In this document: positions 63,401-64,000 of the stretch, one piece after another | How the letters are laid out: each line of letters starts with the position of its first letter | Position numbering within the stretch: position 1 is the first letter of the stretch | Assembly: GCF_965638725.1 (NCBI RefSeq) | Contig: NC_134952.1 | Coordinates: forward strand, 16,075,028-16,139,027 | Direction of reading: 5' to 3' | DNA length: 64,000 nucleotides | Source: Aptenodytes patagonicus | Lineage: Eukaryota; Chordata; Aves; Sphenisciformes; Spheniscidae | Notes under the pieces: generated by a model | Database searches by the model: none | Told to the model about the DNA's origin: nothing | Seen by the model: the letters and a program-made list of their open reading frames with translations, nothing else | Translations under genes and position numbers: made by a program

Positions 63401-63603
63401 GGATCCCTTGTTTCACTGTCCTGCTGGGCTCCTTCAGCCTGAAGAGAGGTGGAGGTTTTTCTTTTGTGTTCTTTTTCTGCTTTAGAATCACTTTTGCTTT
63501 CCTCAGTTGAATGCACCGATTCCGAAAGTCTTCTAAGCTGTTTAGAGATTTCACTTTTCCCATGATTATGCTTCAATTCTTTCGAAGAATTTTTTTCACA
63601 AGT
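36364..63603 (-). CDS. BOD1L1: BOD1L1, 3' 16 coding exons (5' end beyond the right edge)
   Basis: Biorientation of chromosomes in cell division 1-like 1. Sixteen exons join with GT-AG junctions and matching phases to 7,356 nt, or 2,451 codons plus TAA: 57438-63603, 55248-55315, 53637-53706, 50988-51031, 49943-50030, 48750-48829, 47989-48070, 46913-46986, 45483-45558, 45368-45402, 43367-43412, 40376-40410, 40177-40261, 39579-39732, 37685-37828, 36364-36472. Identification rests on the giant Ser/Thr/Glu-rich exon, the AT-hook KRKRGRPRKYP, a second basic motif VRKRGRKPRRSL, the acidic stretch before SGATTRSATR, the C terminus PVKKAKR and the location beside NKX3-2. Known role of the family: a nuclear protein that protects stalled replication forks through the RAD51/FANCD2 pathway and works with the SETD1A H3K4 methyltransferase. 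The N-terminal Shg1/BOD1-like domain is outside the window. The human protein is about 3,050 residues, so roughly 600 residues are missing at the left of the protein. Confidence 0.93.
37685..37828 (-). CDS. BOD1L1: BOD1L1 exon O (144-nt frame-neutral exon)
   Basis: 144 nt between CTTTTGACTTACAG and ACACA|GTAAGT. It encodes KQPSKPTTRATSKGSSPSSI followed by SPKKRQNLAAKKRSPSDTK, a basic Ser/Pro-rich segment. The length is a multiple of three with the same phase on both sides, so it can be skipped without a frame change. It may be an alternative cassette. Confidence 0.82.
39579..39732 (-). CDS. BOD1L1: BOD1L1 exon N (acidic stretch)
   Basis: 154 nt, acceptor ACATGGACAG, donor CAAAG|GTAACT. It encodes TLEPERKRRKLTSSEDELKE, then a run of Glu/Asp, then SGATTRSATRLEAQR, a combination characteristic of the BOD1L1 C terminus. 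Confidence 0.92.
40177..40261 (-). CDS. BOD1L1: BOD1L1 exon M (second AT-hook-like motif)
   Basis: 85 nt after TTTTTTCAG, donor ACTG|GTAAAA. It encodes EEEAEKAEMIVRKRGRKPRR and onwards. KRGRKPRRSL is a diverged AT-hook/nuclear-localisation-like motif following an acidic stretch. Confidence 0.9.
40376..40410 (-). CDS. BOD1L1: BOD1L1 exon L (35-nt microexon)
   Basis: 35 nt between TTTCTTTTTAG and AAT|GTAAGTG, 114 nt before exon M. It encodes TDISNKKETTN with the split Gly from exon K. Short but with good splice sites and matching phase. Confidence 0.75.
40728..40908 (-). mobile_element. CR1 LINE 3'-end fragment, antisense in window
   Basis: The plus strand reads ACAGAATCACAGAAAA...TTGGAAGGGGCCTCTGGAGG TCATCTAGTCCAACCTCC, the reverse complement of a CR1 3' tail. 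It continues with CR1-like sequence to about 40.9 kb. It lies in the intron between BOD1L1 exons K and L and is in the same orientation as the gene. It is 5'-truncated and more diverged than the copy at 25-28.7 kb. Confidence 0.85.
43367..43412 (-). CDS. BOD1L1: BOD1L1 exon K (46 nt)
   Basis: 46 nt after a strong pyrimidine tract (TTTTTTTTTATTTCAG), donor ACAG|GTAAGC. It encodes LQFPIFASRGKTPQT plus one base. The 2,956-nt intron after it carries an antisense CR1 fragment. Confidence 0.78.
45368..45402 (-). CDS. BOD1L1: BOD1L1 exon J (35-nt microexon)
   Basis: 35 nt between TTCTTCCCTCAG and AAT|GTAAGTG. It encodes GESKADMSTGN after a split Gly. Not a multiple of three, but together with exon K it is 81 nt. 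Found by splice sites and phase rather than by homology. Confidence 0.75.
45483..45558 (-). CDS. BOD1L1: BOD1L1 exon I (AT-hook)
   Basis: 76 nt between CTTTTAATAG and GGTG|GTAAGT. It encodes ENQPVIVKRKRGRPRKYPLE. The core RGRPRKYP is a canonical AT-hook, which binds the minor groove of AT-rich DNA. It is separated from exon J by an 80-nt intron. Confidence 0.92.
46913..46986 (-). CDS. BOD1L1: BOD1L1 exon H
   Basis: 74 nt encoding EFSIEHEMTEKEKHGLESN and onwards to NSPE. The acceptor is GTGTGAAG after a long pyrimidine tract: an unfavourable base at -3, but the only one that fits the phase. The donor is GAG|GTGGGT. Confidence 0.78.
47989..48070 (-). CDS. BOD1L1: BOD1L1 exon G
   Basis: 82 nt starting EVISGDTAEVSKEIDVKH. 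The acceptor AATAATGTAG (ending at 48071) was chosen over the nearer TTATTTCAG because only it keeps frame with exon F. The donor is AAAAAG|GTAATG. Confidence 0.8.
48750..48829 (-). CDS. BOD1L1: BOD1L1 exon F
   Basis: 80 nt between GGTTTTGCAG and ATTAAG|GTATTT. It encodes NQLIVQDVRKDDEQSQ and ends in phase 0. Confidence 0.85.
49422..49457. repeat. 12-bp perfect inverted repeat in a BOD1L1 intron
   Basis: TTTCTAAGTTAA pairs exactly with TTAACTTAGAAA across a 12-base loop, in the intron between exons E and F. No function is evident. Confidence 0.75.
49943..50030 (-). CDS. BOD1L1: BOD1L1 exon E
   Basis: 88 nt, acceptor TTATGTGTAG, donor AAAT|GTAAGTG. It encodes VENLDSQITEEHRSRGIQ and onwards, ending DKEK plus a split Cys codon. 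Phase 0 in, phase 1 out. Confidence 0.85.
50542..50602. repeat. Two adjacent perfect inverted repeats (hairpins) in a BOD1L1 intron
   Basis: AACTTTCCCAGT and its exact complement flank a 4-base loop (50542-50569). Seven bases later TTATAAGTATA and its complement flank CTTT (50577-50602). Both could form stem-loops in the BOD1L1 pre-mRNA or as DNA cruciforms. Confidence 0.8.
50988..51031 (-). CDS. BOD1L1: BOD1L1 exon D (44 nt)
   Basis: A small exon with acceptor TTTTTTTTTACTAG and donor CAT|GTAAGT. It encodes LLQRNTALERETFH. The phase fits exon C directly, so no exon is needed between them. The 957-nt intron after it contains two adjacent perfect hairpins (50542-50602). Confidence 0.83.
52118..52157 (+). 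repeat. (TG)n/(TA)n microsatellite
   Basis: A mixed dinucleotide tract with about nine TG units between TA-rich ends, in a BOD1L1 intron. Its length is probably polymorphic. Confidence 0.8.
53637..53706 (-). CDS. BOD1L1: BOD1L1 exon C
   Basis: 70 nt between TTTTTTTTAG and AAAAAG|GTAATT. It encodes PQQPESPGSEEGYVDLHTNE and ends with one carried base that completes Asp with exon D. The next intron (2,605 nt) holds a TG/TA microsatellite near 52118-52157 and nothing else recognised. Confidence 0.85.
55248..55315 (-). CDS. BOD1L1: BOD1L1 exon B
   Basis: 68 nt, acceptor TTTCATTAG, donor GAG|GTATTT. It encodes NNAALPKLAEELEFESN and continues in frame from the giant exon (split Gly codon). The flanking introns are 2,122 nt upstream and 1,541 nt downstream; I recognise no repeats in them apart from a hairpin at 56529-56558. 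Confidence 0.85.
56529..56558. repeat. 12-bp perfect inverted repeat in a BOD1L1 intron
   Basis: ATAATGAAGTCA and TGACTTCATTAT flank a six-base loop in the intron just downstream of the giant exon. No function is evident. Confidence 0.75.
57438..63603 (-). CDS. BOD1L1: BOD1L1 giant exon (2,055 codons)
   Basis: This exon has 6,166 nt, opens in phase 0 after TTTCTTTTGTAG and ends AATTCAG|GTGAGA with one base carried over. The first ~470 residues are Lys/Arg/Ser-rich and highly charged (RRLSESVHSTEE, KSKSKSHSKQ, DRRRSKSL). A middle part (about 61.4-61.75 kb) has less biased sequence such as YETSGRLLLNVPSKDQ and MDMDISEFTDSLGSMSK. About 59.5-60.8 kb encodes irregular TSTG/CTG-EE repeats, and 58.1-59.4 kb a clearer ~37-residue repeat. 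The exon ends with a less repetitive stretch (VEELYSSDDKTNLVKIDGIGMEV). Almost all of it is predicted to be disordered. A single uninterrupted 2,055-codon frame is itself strong evidence of coding. Confidence 0.95.
58100..59415 (-). repeat. Degenerate ~37-residue coding tandem repeat in BOD1L1
   Basis: About 12 diverged units follow one another, each resembling [E]-x-A-M-I-S-T-S-x-x-E-E-x-E-A-P-M-S-S followed by a variable half with Q-L-x-x and K. Examples are TMISTSIVEEFEAPMSS, VMISTSTAECFEAPMSS and AMITTSMTEECEIVLIS. The spacing averages about 110 nt. The units differ too much for recent expansion, so the array is old. Confidence 0.75.
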
Positions 63604-64000
63604 CTACAAAAGAAAGTTTTTATGTATATAAGCAAATGTTACACAGTTCCTTCACTACACGACCAAACAGAATTGTTAAGGGCAAATGCTCCATAAAAAC
63701 AATTCACTAGAGAATACACTTAACATTGTAATAAAAATTCACCTAAAATATAGTCAGTAAGAAAATGAAACTTGCCATTTTCATTTCAACTATCTGCCAT
63801 TGTGGGAAAATCCAAAAAACAGAAGTTAACCTTAAGCAGTCTGTTTGAACTTGAGTATCTTTTCTTTATAAAGTGATTGTGCTTTCTAAAATGATTTAAA
63901 TGGATTTTTAAATGGACAACGACAATTTCAAGTACTCCGTAAGTTACTTTAAACAGCCATTATGCTGTCTGTTTAAAAAAAAAAAACAACCCAAACCCCC
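63604..64000 (-). other. BOD1L1: BOD1L1 intron upstream of the giant exon (partial)
   Basis: AT-rich sequence to the window edge. It includes the pyrimidine tract and TAG acceptor of the giant exon at its left end. I see no further exon in it. Confidence 0.7.

Noticed and set aside
1-64000. CRISPR arrays, bacterial operons, tRNA or rRNA genes
   Set aside because: None seen. The sequence is vertebrate nuclear DNA with spliced genes and a CR1 LINE.

Overview
The window looks like a bird genome, although another sauropsid cannot be excluded. The evidence is a nearly full-length CR1 LINE with the typical ATTCTATG-repeat 3' end, a second CR1 tail fragment, compact introns, and the gene order NKX3-2 next to BOD1L1, which is conserved in jawed vertebrates. 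Both genes lie on the minus strand, so transcription runs from high to low coordinates.

Layout. (1) 1-16.1 kb: a cluster of very GC- and CpG-rich blocks broken by AT-rich islands of a few hundred bases. The only protein gene I can support here is NKX3-2 (two coding exons, 11225-12549, minus strand) with its 3' UTR (about 10.08-11.22 kb) and a GC-rich promoter with two CCAAT boxes (12.55-13.0 kb). The AT-rich islands are candidate enhancers; one at 2.70-2.92 kb has a duplicated homeodomain-like module. (2) 16.1-24.96 kb: AT-richer non-coding DNA, with one GC-rich block at 22.73-23.1 kb that holds a good match to the CTCF core motif. (3) 24.96-28.72 kb: a plus-strand, 5'-truncated CR1 element. 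Its reverse-transcriptase frame is open, but it carries active-site substitutions, one in-frame stop in the endonuclease, and frame breaks in ORF1. (4) 28.7-35.2 kb: non-coding DNA in which I recognise nothing. (5) 35.2-63.6 kb: the 3' part of BOD1L1 on the minus strand. I could join 16 coding exons with consistent phases. They give 2,451 codons plus a stop, including one giant 6,166-nt exon and a run of 35-88-nt exons encoding two AT-hook-like motifs and a basic C terminus. The N-terminal Shg1/BOD1-like part lies beyond the right edge. (6) 63.6-64.0 kb: intron.

The two genes are not known to act together. NKX3-2 is a patterning repressor (sclerotome, cartilage, jaw joint, visceral mesoderm). 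BOD1L1 is a widely expressed nuclear factor for replication-fork protection and histone H3K4 methylation. The window is best read as a developmental regulator with its surrounding control DNA next to a housekeeping neighbour. I see no bacterial-type operon, CRISPR array, tRNA or rRNA, and no convincing new multi-gene system. The most checkable leads are the duplicated-module element at 2.7-2.9 kb, the CTCF-like site between the genes, the disabled young CR1, the roughly 37-residue degenerate repeats in the giant BOD1L1 exon, and its frame-neutral microexon combinations and cassette-like exon.
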